Assembly (NCBI GenBank): GCA_947502495.1
Contig: CANNAC010000003.1
Coordinates: 186,001-250,000, forward strand
Direction: 5' to 3'
DNA length: 64,000 nt
Source of the DNA: an uncultured Flavobacteriaceae bacterium
GTDB lineage: Bacteria > Bacteroidota > Bacteroidia > Flavobacteriales > Flavobacteriaceae
Shown here: positions 27,076 through 35,912 of the stretch, in pieces
How the letters are laid out: each line of letters starts with the position of its first letter
Position numbering within the stretch: position 1 is the stretch's first letter
The notes under the pieces: model-generated
Database searches by the model: none
Told to the model about the DNA's origin: nothing
Seen by the model: only the letters and a program-made list of their open reading frames with translations
Position numbers and translations under genes: made by a program

Positions 27076-28264
27076 TTTGTAGTGTTGTGTTCTTTTTTTT
27101 GAAAAAGGTAAAGAATATAAAACTTATTATACCAAATACAATAGCAGAAATTGTTGCTAGTGCAAAACTACCTACAAGATATGTTTTTAGATGGGCTGTA
27201 ATATCGAAACCGCTTTTAAACATATCTAAAGTATACTTAAAATCTAAACCTAAAATACGTTGCCCAATAACCGAACTTCCATATAATATAAACGGAATAA
27301 AAGGAGGTAAGCTCACGTTAGAAAAGCCAAAAGCAATCGCTTTATTTAGTTTAAATAGTATGGCTAATGCTATTACGAGTAATGTTTGAAATCCCCAAAA
27401 AGGAGATATCCCAATAAATACACCAAGTGCAACAGATAATGCTTTTTTGCTTGGTGCATCTTGATGCCCTAAAAAGTCTTCGACAAAGAATCGTTTAATT
27501 CCTTTTTTTTTTAAATTCCGAAATACATTTCTTGGCTTTATATAAAACGCTAAGATTAAAATTAAGCAAGTATTTAAAATGCTAATTCTGGTAAAATCTT
27601 TAAAAGGTCTGAAGTGTGAAACGCGTTCACTTTCATCATACAATACTTTTATAGGAATATTTTTTACTTCTACATCATTCCATGCAGATTTTACGATGAC
27701 TTCTATTTCAAATTCGAATTTCTTCGTATAAAACTTTAATTTTTCTAAAGCTTTTAAAGGATACATTCGAAACCCGGACTGTGTATCTGTGAGTTTAATT
27801 CCGGTTTCAAACCAAAACCAGAAGTTAGAAAACTTATTACCAAAGCTACTTTTTCCAGGAACGCCTTCTTGTTCCATGTTTCTTGCACCAATAAGTAATA
27901 GGTTTTTATTTTCGGCTTGTTCTAAAGCTGCTACAAATACTTGTATGTCTTCCGGAAAATGTTGTCCATCAGAATCAATAGTTATTGCATAATCATAACC
28001 TAAAGCTGTTGCTTTAATAAAACCTTGGCGTAACGCATTTCCTTTACCTTGGTTTTTTGGAACCAAAATATGATGAACTTGTGTATACTTTTCTAGAATT
28101 TGAGAAGTGCTATCTGTAGAACCATCATTAATAATAATAATGTTTTTTGTGTATTGCAAAACCCCATCGATTACACGTTGTAAAGTGCGCTCGTTGTTGT
28201 ATGTTGGAATTAACACACAGATTTTCAGACTGTTTATTTTATTAATTAATAGCTCGTTAGTCAC
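27068..28264 (-). CDS. GT2 glycosyltransferase with C-terminal DUF2062 membrane domain
   Basis: The protein has 398 residues. Residues ~14-235 form a GT2 domain of the dolichol-phosphate-mannose synthase type (CVLIPTYNNE, NDGSTDST, D97-S-D99). Residues ~260-390 form a DUF2062 domain with several hydrophobic helices (ALSVALGVFIGISPFWGF). This two-domain architecture recurs in aryl polyene and flexirubin clusters. It may glycosylate a lipid carrier or the pigment; the sugar is unknown. It follows the hypothetical gene at 28284 by 19 bases. Confidence 0.85.
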   Translation of the reverse strand: MTNELLINKINSLKICVLIPTYNNERTLQRVIDGVLQYTKNIIIINDGSTDSTSQILEKYTQVHHILVPKNQGKGNALRQGFIKATALGYDYAITIDSDGQHFPEDIQVFVAALEQAENKNLLLIGARNMEQEGVPGKSSFGNKFSNFWFWFETGIKLTDTQSGFRMYPLKALEKLKFYTKKFEFEIEVIVKSAWNDVEVKNIPIKVLYDESERVSHFRPFKDFTRISILNTCLILILAFYIKPRNVFRNLKKKGIKRFFVEDFLGHQDAPSKKALSVALGVFIGISPFWGFQTLLVIALAILFKLNKAIAFGFSNVSLPPFIPFILYGSSVIGQRILGLDFKYTLDMFKSGFDITAHLKTYLVGSFALATISAIVFGIISFIFFTFFKKKNTTLQNG

Positions 28265-28283
28265 TTAGAAAAGTGTTTTCTTT

Positions 28284-28781
28284 TTAGGAGTCTAAAATTA
28301 ATGATTTTTCTTCATCTGTAAAGGCTTTAGACTGTAAAATATAGTCTTTTATGTGTTTTTTTAATGCAGAAGATTTTATGCTACTAAATTGTTTTAAGAT
28401 AAAGCGTTTGTCTTCTTCTATATTGCCTTTGTATTTTAAAAGCTTTGGTGTGTTTTCTTGAATACCGATACGAATAAAACGTAACTCTACATTATTAGGG
28501 CTTTCTGTAATAGTGTATTCTACTAAAGTAACGCCTTCTACAAAGCCTTCTTTTTTTCCTTTTAAGGTTTTAGCGTGTTTGGCAACTAATGCTATTGCAG
28601 CACCTTTGTATGCTACAAGTTCTACCTTATCTTTTTTGGTAACTGTTGCTAAAGAAGCATTGAAAGCTTCGGTTTTCGTCTTGTCTTGCGCAGCTATTTT
28701 GTAGGCATCTCTAACAGCATCTAAATTTAAAGATTGTAGACTTAAGCTTATTGCCGTTATTAATAAAATTAGTAGTTTCAT
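28284..28781 (-). CDS. Hypothetical exported protein of the pigment cluster
   Basis: The protein has 165 residues with a short signal peptide (MKLLILLITAISLSLQS) and no recognised motif. The mature part is mixed alpha/beta with a repeated Lys-rich character, including VTKKDKVELVAYKGAAIALVAKHAKTL in its first half. It is encoded between the outer-membrane/dehydratase genes and the GT2 gene and is presumably periplasmic. I do not recognise a function beyond its place in the cluster. Confidence 0.65.
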   Translation of the reverse strand: MKLLILLITAISLSLQSLNLDAVRDAYKIAAQDKTKTEAFNASLATVTKKDKVELVAYKGAAIALVAKHAKTLKGKKEGFVEGVTLVEYTITESPNNVELRFIRIGIQENTPKLLKYKGNIEEDKRFILKQFSSIKSSALKKHIKDYILQSKAFTDEEKSLILDS

Positions 28782-28797
28782 TTTTAGTTTTTATAAA

Positions 28798-28822
28798 CCT
28801 ACAAGGTCTTTAAACCTTGCAG
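28798..28822. repeat. Intergenic inverted repeat between dehydratase and hypothetical gene
   Basis: CAAGGT (28802-28807) and ACCTTG (28814-28819) form a short hairpin within the gap between two minus-strand genes. There is no long T run, so it is more likely a repeat element or an RNA processing signal than a strong terminator. Confidence 0.5.
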
Positions 28823-29188
28823 TTATTTTTCTATAAAGTTACTAGTCAATTTTAATGCCACGGTTTCATCAAACTTGGTAGTATTTTTTACTTTATAACC
28901 TTCTTCGGTTTCACTAATGTCTAAAGTGAGTTCTAAATCTGGTGTTTTCTCCGGATTTATAATGGCCATAAACTTAATGTTACTAGAAGATTGCATCATT
29001 AATTTTTTACCAACAACACCTTCGGTTAACTCTTTAATAATTTGCATCATGCAAACTCCTGGAGTTACAGGGTTTCCTGGAAAATGTCCTTTAAAGATAT
29101 CATGATCTTTGTTAATGGTAATGTTTGCAGTTGTCAGATTTTCGACAACTGCTACATTATTTACGGTATAAAAGTCTTTTAATTGCAT
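28823..29188 (-). CDS. FabZ-like 3-hydroxyacyl-ACP dehydratase (hot-dog fold)
   Basis: The protein has 121 residues from the ATG at 29188. A start 36 bases further upstream would overlap the preceding gene and is rejected. The hot-dog motif FKGHFPGNPVTPGVCMMQ carries the catalytic His and the typical P-G-V turn. It probably dehydrates 3-hydroxyacyl-ACP intermediates to build the conjugated double bonds of the polyene. It is one of three hot-dog proteins of this type in the cluster (others at 45095 and 45559). Confidence 0.85.
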   Translation of the reverse strand: MQLKDFYTVNNVAVVENLTTANITINKDHDIFKGHFPGNPVTPGVCMMQIIKELTEGVVGKKLMMQSSSNIKFMAIINPEKTPDLELTLDISETEEGYKVKNTTKFDETVALKLTSNFIEK

Positions 29189-29192
29189 CGTT

Positions 29193-29819
29193 TTATTTAC
29201 TAAAATCAAATTTATAAGAAACACCTATTTGAAAAACACCATTTAAGTTGTTTTTGTCATAATCTTCATCATAATATGGATCGCTACTGTCTCCAAATTC
29301 TGAAAAACCGTCATCATAATCAATGATACCTTGTTTGTAACGTGCTTCTACAGATAAACCAAAAGGGAAATCATAACCAATTCCACCAATAAATGTAATA
29401 TCTACAGGAGCAGTATCATCATTGTAATCGTAATAATATCCGGAATAATCATTCTGTATATTATCGCCAACTTTTATATCTATTCCAGGTCCTATTAGAA
29501 AATGTAAACCAACATCAGGAATTGGAGAAAACTTATTTATTACAGATAAGCCTACATATTGTAATTCTAAATCTCTTCCTCCAGAAATGTTACTGTTTGC
29601 TCCTTGTCTAGAATAGGTGATTTCCGGCTGCAGTGCATAAATACTAGCTAATTGCATTTCTAAAAAAGTACCAAAGTAAAAGTCTGTTTTTGTGTCATAA
29701 TCTATGTTACTTATATTTGCGAAATTCGCACCAGTTCGAACTCCTGGTTTAAAGGTTACTTGCGAAAAAGCGGTTGTACCGGCAATAAGTAATGCGAAGC
29801 TTAAAATAATTTTTTTCAT
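29193..29819 (-). CDS. PorT-like outer-membrane beta-barrel protein
   Basis: The protein has 208 residues with a signal peptide (MKKIILSFALLIAGTTAFSQ). The pattern VTFKPGVRTGANFANISNI and alternating hydrophobic strands, ending VFQIGVSYKFDFSK with a terminal aromatic-rich strand, are typical of eight-strand Bacteroidota barrels (outer membrane protein beta-barrel/PorT family). It could help place the pigment in the outer membrane, but the family has no fixed role. It precedes the dehydratase by 4 bases. Confidence 0.75.
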   Translation of the reverse strand: MKKIILSFALLIAGTTAFSQVTFKPGVRTGANFANISNIDYDTKTDFYFGTFLEMQLASIYALQPEITYSRQGANSNISGGRDLELQYVGLSVINKFSPIPDVGLHFLIGPGIDIKVGDNIQNDYSGYYYDYNDDTAPVDITFIGGIGYDFPFGLSVEARYKQGIIDYDDGFSEFGDSSDPYYDEDYDKNNLNGVFQIGVSYKFDFSK

Positions 29820-29867
29820 TAGTTTTTTGTTTGTTGAAAATAATTTGAGGTTGGTAAAGTATAAAAT

Positions 29868-32036
29868 TTAGTTCTTTTTAAGAAGTATTTTGCCTTCATA
29901 AAATAAATAGGCTTCTTCTAAAAAAGATACCATGTCTGGCCAGTTTGCAGCGGGTTCAAAATAATTTTGATAATATTTATTGGTTTTAATAGTTAAAACA
30001 TTATCGGTAACCACTGCTTCACTAGTAAATCCTCCAGTTTGATTTTGAACGTTTTTATTCAATTTTTCTAGTCCTTGTACCGAATATCCTTCCGGAATCG
30101 TTAGCGATATATTGTTGCTATAGGATCTAGGATAGTTCATGTAAACATTGTTATCTCGTTGTTTATGTTCTTCGTCGATATCTGCTTGTCCTCCAATAAG
30201 TTTTCCTATTAAAAGGATATAATTATTACCTGCTTTTCGAATAAGTTCTTCTTTTAAAGTAAAGGCTTCTTCAAATTCTAAAGGATCTTCTACACCAAAA
30301 CGACCATTGTTTAACACGTTAAAAGTGTAATCTTCAATTTCTAAATCGTATTCGCTTTCCGTTTGCTTTTCTAATTCTTTTAGTTGTTTTTCCTTTTGCT
30401 TATCTAATAAACTTTTATACTCTTTTTTATAACGAAGTCTATCTTTTTCCTTTTTAACTTGATCTAAAACAGGTTCTGTGCCATACTTTTTATGATCTTT
30501 ATATATATAATCATAAAAGTTTAATCGATCCTTTTGTGCATCTACTTTATTGTGTCCTGTGGTTGCCGACATTCTGTTTATTTGCATTCCAGAAAAGTCT
30601 TCTTCCAATGTAATTGCAATAGATTCTGTAGTGTTATTTATGTTGTGATTGGAAGCAGGTAAACTTGTTAATTGAATATCTTCAATATGTTTTCTATCTA
30701 CTACTTTTAAAGCATAAGCCTTTGAGTTTTCTAACAACGATGATATTTGGTTCACTGTCGAAAATTGATTAAAATGCTCGATGTACAAAGGGTTTTCCGT
30801 TAGAATTTTTAATACAAAATCTACATTGTCTTCCAGAAGTAAATCTTTAATTAAGCCATTGTATCTTTTGGTACCAATTAATATTTCGTAATCTATTTTA
30901 TTATCTTTTAAAAAGGCTGCAAAGAACTTGATGAATTGGGCATCGGAATTAAAAATAATCGGGTTCTTATAATAACCATAAGGATACATGATATCGCTTT
31001 CGTCTAGCACAAATGCTTCTACATAATTGGTGAAGTATTTATGGCGAATAAAATAAAATGCTTCCGTTACTTTATGTTCGTCATTTAAAAAATCCTTGCC
31101 TTTTAAGAATCGCTCTACATCTCCAAGGTTTCCATACGGACTGAATTTGTCTTCGTATAGATTAAAAATTTCTTCCTTATTAATATCCTTTTTAATCGTA
31201 TTTACATCGGTTGGCATAAATGCATTTGCTCTTTTTTCGTGCTTCCTTGTTCTAGCAAATAAGACTTGAAACTTATATGCAGGAAGTGCTACTAAAGGAT
31301 AAAACCATCTTGGAAAATCATTAGACGCTACATTTTGCATTTTAAAACCATATAGTCTTGTTTTGTTTTCTTTAGAAAGTGCAGCATAGGTTTCTAATTC
31401 TGGTGCATTATTATACGTATTTAAACTCACAAAGAAATCTTTTTCGGTTTCTAAAGAAAATTTAAAATCTAGAATAGGATAATGCTCTCCAACAATATCT
31501 TCAACAGCATCAAATTGATACAAGTCGTTTTCACTTACAATGATATTGGAGTAGAAGTAATAATCTAAAATATCTCCTTTTTCCAGATTCGGAATGGCAA
31601 GTTTATTTTCGTCTTCTTCTTTTATCGCTTCGTTGTCTACGTCTATTTGAATTTCTTCACCATCAGGTTTAATAATTTTAACACCTAGTATAAAGGTGTT
31701 TAATAAACCTTGGATGTGAGCTGTTTTTTGGAATTTAAATTCTGAAAAATCATTCACAGCAACTTGATCTAATAGTTTTACTTGCTCGTGTTCTATTTTG
31801 GTGTATTCGATACTATTATGCGGTCTGTTGTAGATGTATTTTACTTCTCTAAATAGTGTTATTGCAGATTGATCTTCTAGATCAGCTGGTATAGTAATAG
31901 CGCTGAAGTCCTTTTTCTCACTCCAAATATATTCTTTTACACTAGCTTCTTTTTTTAAATGCTCTTTCGATTTTTTTTGTGCGAAAGTAGGTAGGCTCAT
32001 TAAAAATACTAGTGCTATAAGTAATGCTTTATTCAT
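29868..32036 (-). CDS. DUF3857 protein with a degenerate transglutaminase-like domain
   Basis: The protein has 722 residues with a signal peptide (about 1-19). It follows the DUF3857 plus transglutaminase layout of its neighbour at 32042. At the place of the catalytic Cys loop (GDCKG in the neighbour) it has NSDAQFIKFF, so Cys is absent and enzyme activity is unlikely. A Lys/Glu-rich coiled-coil stretch (KEKDRLRYKKEYKSLLDKQK region) lies around residues 525-560. It is probably a periplasmic structural or regulatory partner of the active paralogue. It is encoded 5 bases after it. Confidence 0.75.
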   Translation of the reverse strand: MNKALLIALVFLMSLPTFAQKKSKEHLKKEASVKEYIWSEKKDFSAITIPADLEDQSAITLFREVKYIYNRPHNSIEYTKIEHEQVKLLDQVAVNDFSEFKFQKTAHIQGLLNTFILGVKIIKPDGEEIQIDVDNEAIKEEDENKLAIPNLEKGDILDYYFYSNIIVSENDLYQFDAVEDIVGEHYPILDFKFSLETEKDFFVSLNTYNNAPELETYAALSKENKTRLYGFKMQNVASNDFPRWFYPLVALPAYKFQVLFARTRKHEKRANAFMPTDVNTIKKDINKEEIFNLYEDKFSPYGNLGDVERFLKGKDFLNDEHKVTEAFYFIRHKYFTNYVEAFVLDESDIMYPYGYYKNPIIFNSDAQFIKFFAAFLKDNKIDYEILIGTKRYNGLIKDLLLEDNVDFVLKILTENPLYIEHFNQFSTVNQISSLLENSKAYALKVVDRKHIEDIQLTSLPASNHNINNTTESIAITLEEDFSGMQINRMSATTGHNKVDAQKDRLNFYDYIYKDHKKYGTEPVLDQVKKEKDRLRYKKEYKSLLDKQKEKQLKELEKQTESEYDLEIEDYTFNVLNNGRFGVEDPLEFEEAFTLKEELIRKAGNNYILLIGKLIGGQADIDEEHKQRDNNVYMNYPRSYSNNISLTIPEGYSVQGLEKLNKNVQNQTGGFTSEAVVTDNVLTIKTNKYYQNYFEPAANWPDMVSFLEEAYLFYEGKILLKKN

Positions 32037-32041
32037 ATGTA

Positions 32042-33943
32042 TTAAGACTTGGTTAGAATTATTTGTTCGTTATAAATGGCATTTAATTTTGTTATTGCAG
32101 CGTTCCATGCTTCAAAATCTGCTGTGGTAATTGTTGCTTTTTTTATTTCGAATTCCTTTTTATAAACAATGTAGTCGGATTCTTTTTCTAGAGAAACACT
32201 AATTTTAAAGTTGTCGGTATCTACAGAAAAAGATTCTGGTAATGTAGAAACGGTATATGTTTCTGGAATTTTTAAACGCATTTCGGTAAGCACATCTTTC
32301 TTGTAAGCAAAATTGTAATTGGTCTGTCTTTCTTCAAACGTATAGTTGTCAAATTCTTTATAGAAATCTAAATCAATATACATTTCATTATCAAAAGAAG
32401 AAACGGCATTGCTGTGTTTTAAAGCATAGTTGACATCAATTTTTGCTTCTCTATTTTCTAGGTTAGAGGTTTCTATATCACTAATCAAAACGTTTCTATT
32501 ATAGCTGGCTAAATAATTTTTTAGTGCTTCCTGTTTTTTATTGCTTTTTAAATTATTGAAGTTATATAAAAAATCGGCTCTACTTTCTCCTTCATATGCT
32601 CTGCTGGCTAGACCTTCTATTTCTTCGTTTGTAATGGTTGCATTAAATAAAAAAGACTCTTTGTTGCGGGAAGAGGTACTTGTTGGAACTTCTTCTAGTA
32701 AAAACGAATCATTATCTTCTATCATACTTTGTTTGCCTTGAATTCTTTCAGCATATTCGCCAAAGGCATTAAACTTTTCGGTAGGATCTAAAAATATCTT
32801 TTTACCATCTTGAAGTAAAGTACAAATCATATGGTTATCTACGGCAAGCGATGGCGTGCTGTAATTGTATGCAATTCGTTTGGTGCCAATCCAAGTTAAT
32901 CTAGCGTCAAAGCCGGCAATAACAAGCATTTCTTTCGCTAAGTTGGCCATTCCTTTACAGTCACCATATCTTTTTTTAAGTACGTTCTCTGCCGTTTCTG
33001 GTTTGAAGCCAGCAATACCATCTTCAAAAGCGATGTATCTAATATTGTCTTGTACCCAATAGTAAATGTTTTTAATTTTTTCTTCGTCGGAAGTAGCACC
33101 TGCAGTTAACTCGGTAACTTTTTGAGTTAATAATTCGCTATCTGTATTTATGTCTTTGGTAAGCGATCGATACCAAGTATATAGATCTTTTGTTTCGTTA
33201 AAAAGGATTTGTTTCTCGCCTTTATAAGTGAAATCTTTCGCTAATAATAAAACATGCGGATAAATATAACTCGGTCCTGGAGAGCTTTTTTCATCATAAT
33301 ATGCATCTAAATTCGATACTTGATAGGTGATTATTTTTTTGTCACCGACTTGTTCTTCGGTTTTCTGAATGTCGAAATTTTCAAAATTCTTTTCAAATAA
33401 TTCTATGTGTAACCATTCCGGAATTTCAATCACAATCTTTCTGCTTAAACTAGGGTATTCACTTGTAAAGTAGATACTAGTAAAGTATTTGATGTCTTTG
33501 GTATGTTTTATCGATTCGAAAAAATACGTATAACCTTGTGTTGGGAAATCGACATTAGCGAATTTTACGCGAGCGTCATTATGAAATAAATCGTTGTCTG
33601 TATAAGAAACATCTTTGCTTAGAATACGTGCTTCCTTTTTGTTTCGATAATAGAATTGAAACTTTTCAATTTTCGATTCCCCATCATAAAAGATGGGTTT
33701 TTGAATATCGGATCGGTAATTGATATTCATTAAGTGTTCTGTCGTGTAATTATTTACAGCAACTTTATTGTCTTCTATAGCGAAAGTAACTAGGTTATCA
33801 CTTTCTAATAAAACAATATCTTCTTCGTCATAAATGCTTCTTAGTTCTTTTGCTTTGGAAACATCTTCTGGCGTAGGGTCCATTTTTTTCTGACAGTAAC
33901 CAATAAACGGAAGCAGCAAAATGATTAAAAATATTTTTTTCAA
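32042..33943 (-). CDS. DUF3857/transglutaminase-like exported protein, active-site complete
   Basis: The protein has 633 residues with a signal peptide (MKKIFLIILLLPFIGYC). Residues ~50-230 form the DUF3857 beta region. The transglutaminase core has a full triad C329 (RYGDCKGMA), H371 (DNHMI) and D386 (FLDPTE). Such proteins are common in flexirubin clusters, where the substrate is unknown. The triad would permit peptidase, transferase or acyl-transfer chemistry in the periplasm. It overlaps the lipoprotein gene at its 5' side by 4 bases. Confidence 0.85.
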   Translation of the reverse strand: MKKIFLIILLLPFIGYCQKKMDPTPEDVSKAKELRSIYDEEDIVLLESDNLVTFAIEDNKVAVNNYTTEHLMNINYRSDIQKPIFYDGESKIEKFQFYYRNKKEARILSKDVSYTDNDLFHNDARVKFANVDFPTQGYTYFFESIKHTKDIKYFTSIYFTSEYPSLSRKIVIEIPEWLHIELFEKNFENFDIQKTEEQVGDKKIITYQVSNLDAYYDEKSSPGPSYIYPHVLLLAKDFTYKGEKQILFNETKDLYTWYRSLTKDINTDSELLTQKVTELTAGATSDEEKIKNIYYWVQDNIRYIAFEDGIAGFKPETAENVLKKRYGDCKGMANLAKEMLVIAGFDARLTWIGTKRIAYNYSTPSLAVDNHMICTLLQDGKKIFLDPTEKFNAFGEYAERIQGKQSMIEDNDSFLLEEVPTSTSSRNKESFLFNATITNEEIEGLASRAYEGESRADFLYNFNNLKSNKKQEALKNYLASYNRNVLISDIETSNLENREAKIDVNYALKHSNAVSSFDNEMYIDLDFYKEFDNYTFEERQTNYNFAYKKDVLTEMRLKIPETYTVSTLPESFSVDTDNFKISVSLEKESDYIVYKKEFEIKKATITTADFEAWNAAITKLNAIYNEQIILTKS

Positions 33944-34545
33944 TTTGTAATAGATTTGAGGTTGATTTTCAACTTAATATTAGAGTGAATGATCTCTATT
34001 TGTTGTGCAATATTATCATTTAAATCGGTAAACAGAAATCTCACTTTTTCTTTATGGCTATTTGCTCTAATGATTTTGGTGATTTCTGGAGATTCAAAGT
34101 AGTAGTAGGTTTTATTATCTAAGCTTGTTTTTTTGATGATTTCATCCGTAATAACGTAGTTTTTTTCTGCTATTAAATGCTCCGTAATTAAAACTTTGAA
34201 ATCTTTTTTTAATACGTTGATTAGTATTTTTTTGTTAAGATCGTCTAGAATATAATTTACGGTAAAATCGTCTTTATTAAAAGTAAAATCGAATAGCTTG
34301 TTTCCCATTTCTGTGGTGAAAACAATTCTATGGTGTTGGTCGCCTATTTTTTTTACAATAAAAATTCCGCCAAAAGCATTATCGTAAACTTCTATATTGG
34401 CTTTGTAAATATAGTCTTGATTGGGATTTGCAAAATACGGATTGCTAATATTGCCAGTTAAAGTAGTTGCTACAAAGTTGTTTTTTTTAGGAAACGATGC
34501 ACAGCCAAAAAAGATAAAACATATACTAATTAGTAAATATCGCAT
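33940..34545 (-). CDS. Small outer-membrane lipoprotein, possibly LolB-like
   Basis: The protein has 201 residues with a lipobox (FIFFGCASF) and a mature part made of alternating beta strands (YKANIEVYDNAFGGIFIVKK, HRIVFTTEMGNKLFDFTF). This beta-barrel-like strand order and its direct overlap (20 bases) with the lolA-like gene suggest a LolB-like receiver partner. Sequence identity to LolB is too low to claim this by eye. Confidence 0.55.
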   Translation of the reverse strand: MRYLLISICFIFFGCASFPKKNNFVATTLTGNISNPYFANPNQDYIYKANIEVYDNAFGGIFIVKKIGDQHHRIVFTTEMGNKLFDFTFNKDDFTVNYILDDLNKKILINVLKKDFKVLITEHLIAEKNYVITDEIIKKTSLDNKTYYYFESPEITKIIRANSHKEKVRFLFTDLNDNIAQQIEIIHSNIKLKINLKSITN

Positions 34546-35143
34546 TATCTAATGTTTGGTTTAGTACTTTATTGCTGAATACTATTTTGGTATAATCTTG
34601 TGAAGGTTCTAACATTTTCACTTCTATAACATCTCCTTTGCTATTAAATGTAATATGAAATGCTTGAATGTATTTGGCGAATTTTTTGTCTTTCGGCATA
34701 AAATAAACCAAGCTATTTTTGTCTTTATGGAAGTATTCTATGCTAAACTCTGCTTCATCAAACATATCGCCTTTTACACTGCTAATAATAAGTTTGTTTA
34801 GCTGTTTAAACATCTTATTACTACCAATATCGACATTACTCTTGTTGCCTTCATCATTAATGAAAAGGGTTTCGTCTTTAAATAAAACCGAGTATTTAAA
34901 GGGAGCTACATATTCCCATTTTACTAAATCGGGTGCTTTAAAAGCTAGTTTTCCAGAGGTTTCAATATCATTATCTAAAAAATCTAAATGTTTGTATTGC
35001 ACAAAATCACTAGAAATGGTTTTGGTGGTAGTTGCTAAGGCTTTTACTTTAGATTTTAAAGTCATCGCTTCTGTGCTATTCATCGGTGTTTGAGCTTGTA
35101 CAGCAAAAACGGTGAAAAATAATATATAGACTAGTTTACGCAT
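34526..35143 (-). CDS. LolA-like periplasmic lipoprotein carrier of the pigment cluster
   Basis: The protein has 205 residues with a signal peptide (MRKLVYILFFTVFAVQA). It shows the LolA pattern: SDFVQYKHLDFLDNDIETSGKLAF, then PDLVKWEYVAPFKYSVLF, and the later FHITFNSKGDVIEVKMLEPS. LolA ferries acylated lipoproteins across the periplasm. A second copy inside aryl polyene clusters is thought to carry the hydrophobic pigment or its precursor. It overlaps both neighbours. Confidence 0.85.
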   Translation of the reverse strand: MRKLVYILFFTVFAVQAQTPMNSTEAMTLKSKVKALATTTKTISSDFVQYKHLDFLDNDIETSGKLAFKAPDLVKWEYVAPFKYSVLFKDETLFINDEGNKSNVDIGSNKMFKQLNKLIISSVKGDMFDEAEFSIEYFHKDKNSLVYFMPKDKKFAKYIQAFHITFNSKGDVIEVKMLEPSQDYTKIVFSNKVLNQTLDNAIFTN

Positions 35144-35912
35144 ATGCTTTTATTTGGAATAGGTTGTCTATAGTAATAGACGTTATTTTTTCTTGTTGTA
35201 AAAATAACAATAACTGTTCCAAAACAGCAATTGTTTTATCGCTAGTATCGTGTAATAAAATAACATCGCCCTTTTTTAGGTTTTTGGTTACTCTATTAAA
35301 AACTCTTTTTTCTGTTATATTTCTAGTATCTAGCGAGCGTTTGTTCCACCCAACAGGCTGTAGCTTTGTCACTTTTAAAGCACGTTTAATTCTTGGATTG
35401 GTGACACCAAAAGCAGGTCTGAAGAGTTGCGGTTCTAAACCAATTTGTTGGGTAATGATGGTATTGGTTTGTTGCAATTCTGCAAGGACTTCTTCGGTAG
35501 AAAAGAATCCGAAATTAGTACTATGTGAAAAGGTGTGATTACCAATGGTGTGACCTTGCTCTACAATGCTTTTGAATATTTCTGGATGCATTTCTATGTT
35601 TTTTCCAATACAGAAAAACGTAGCTTTTGCATTATATTTTTTAAGAAGTGCTAAAACTTTAGGTGTGTATTCTGGATTTGGACCATCATCAAAAGTGATG
35701 GAAACATGGTTTTTAGCGACAGATGGGTTTGAAATTAAAGAGGTAAAATGATAGTTCCAACCTATTAATGAAGAACCTGCAACAGTAATTAGAAACCAGG
35801 CAAATAGGAATAAAATAATATACCCAAACGAAAAATTATAAAAGCTGTAAGCAAGTAACAAACCAATAAGAATTAGGCTTGAAATTATATTTACAGATTT
35901 AAATTTTAGCAT
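35136..35912 (-). CDS. Membrane-anchored polysaccharide deacetylase (NodB domain)
   Basis: The protein has 258 residues with two N-terminal hydrophobic segments (about 10-50). The NodB homology domain follows: TFDDGP (metal Asp pair), HTIGNHTFSHS (His metal ligands), RPAFG and LLHD. The enzyme removes acetyl groups from N- or O-acetylated substrates at the cell surface. Here it could act on the glycosylated or acylated pigment, or on cell wall polymers. It overlaps the CLF-like gene by 7 bases. Confidence 0.85.
   Translation of the reverse strand: MLKFKSVNIISSLILIGLLLAYSFYNFSFGYIILFLFAWFLITVAGSSLIGWNYHFTSLISNPSVAKNHVSITFDDGPNPEYTPKVLALLKKYNAKATFFCIGKNIEMHPEIFKSIVEQGHTIGNHTFSHSTNFGFFSTEEVLAELQQTNTIITQQIGLEPQLFRPAFGVTNPRIKRALKVTKLQPVGWNKRSLDTRNITEKRVFNRVTKNLKKGDVILLHDTSDKTIAVLEQLLLFLQQEKITSITIDNLFQIKAYA

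Noticed and set aside
29189-29224. Longer start for the FabZ-like gene
   Set aside because: It overlaps the end of the upstream barrel gene and adds an unconserved hydrophobic tail; the ATG at 29188 suits the hot-dog fold.
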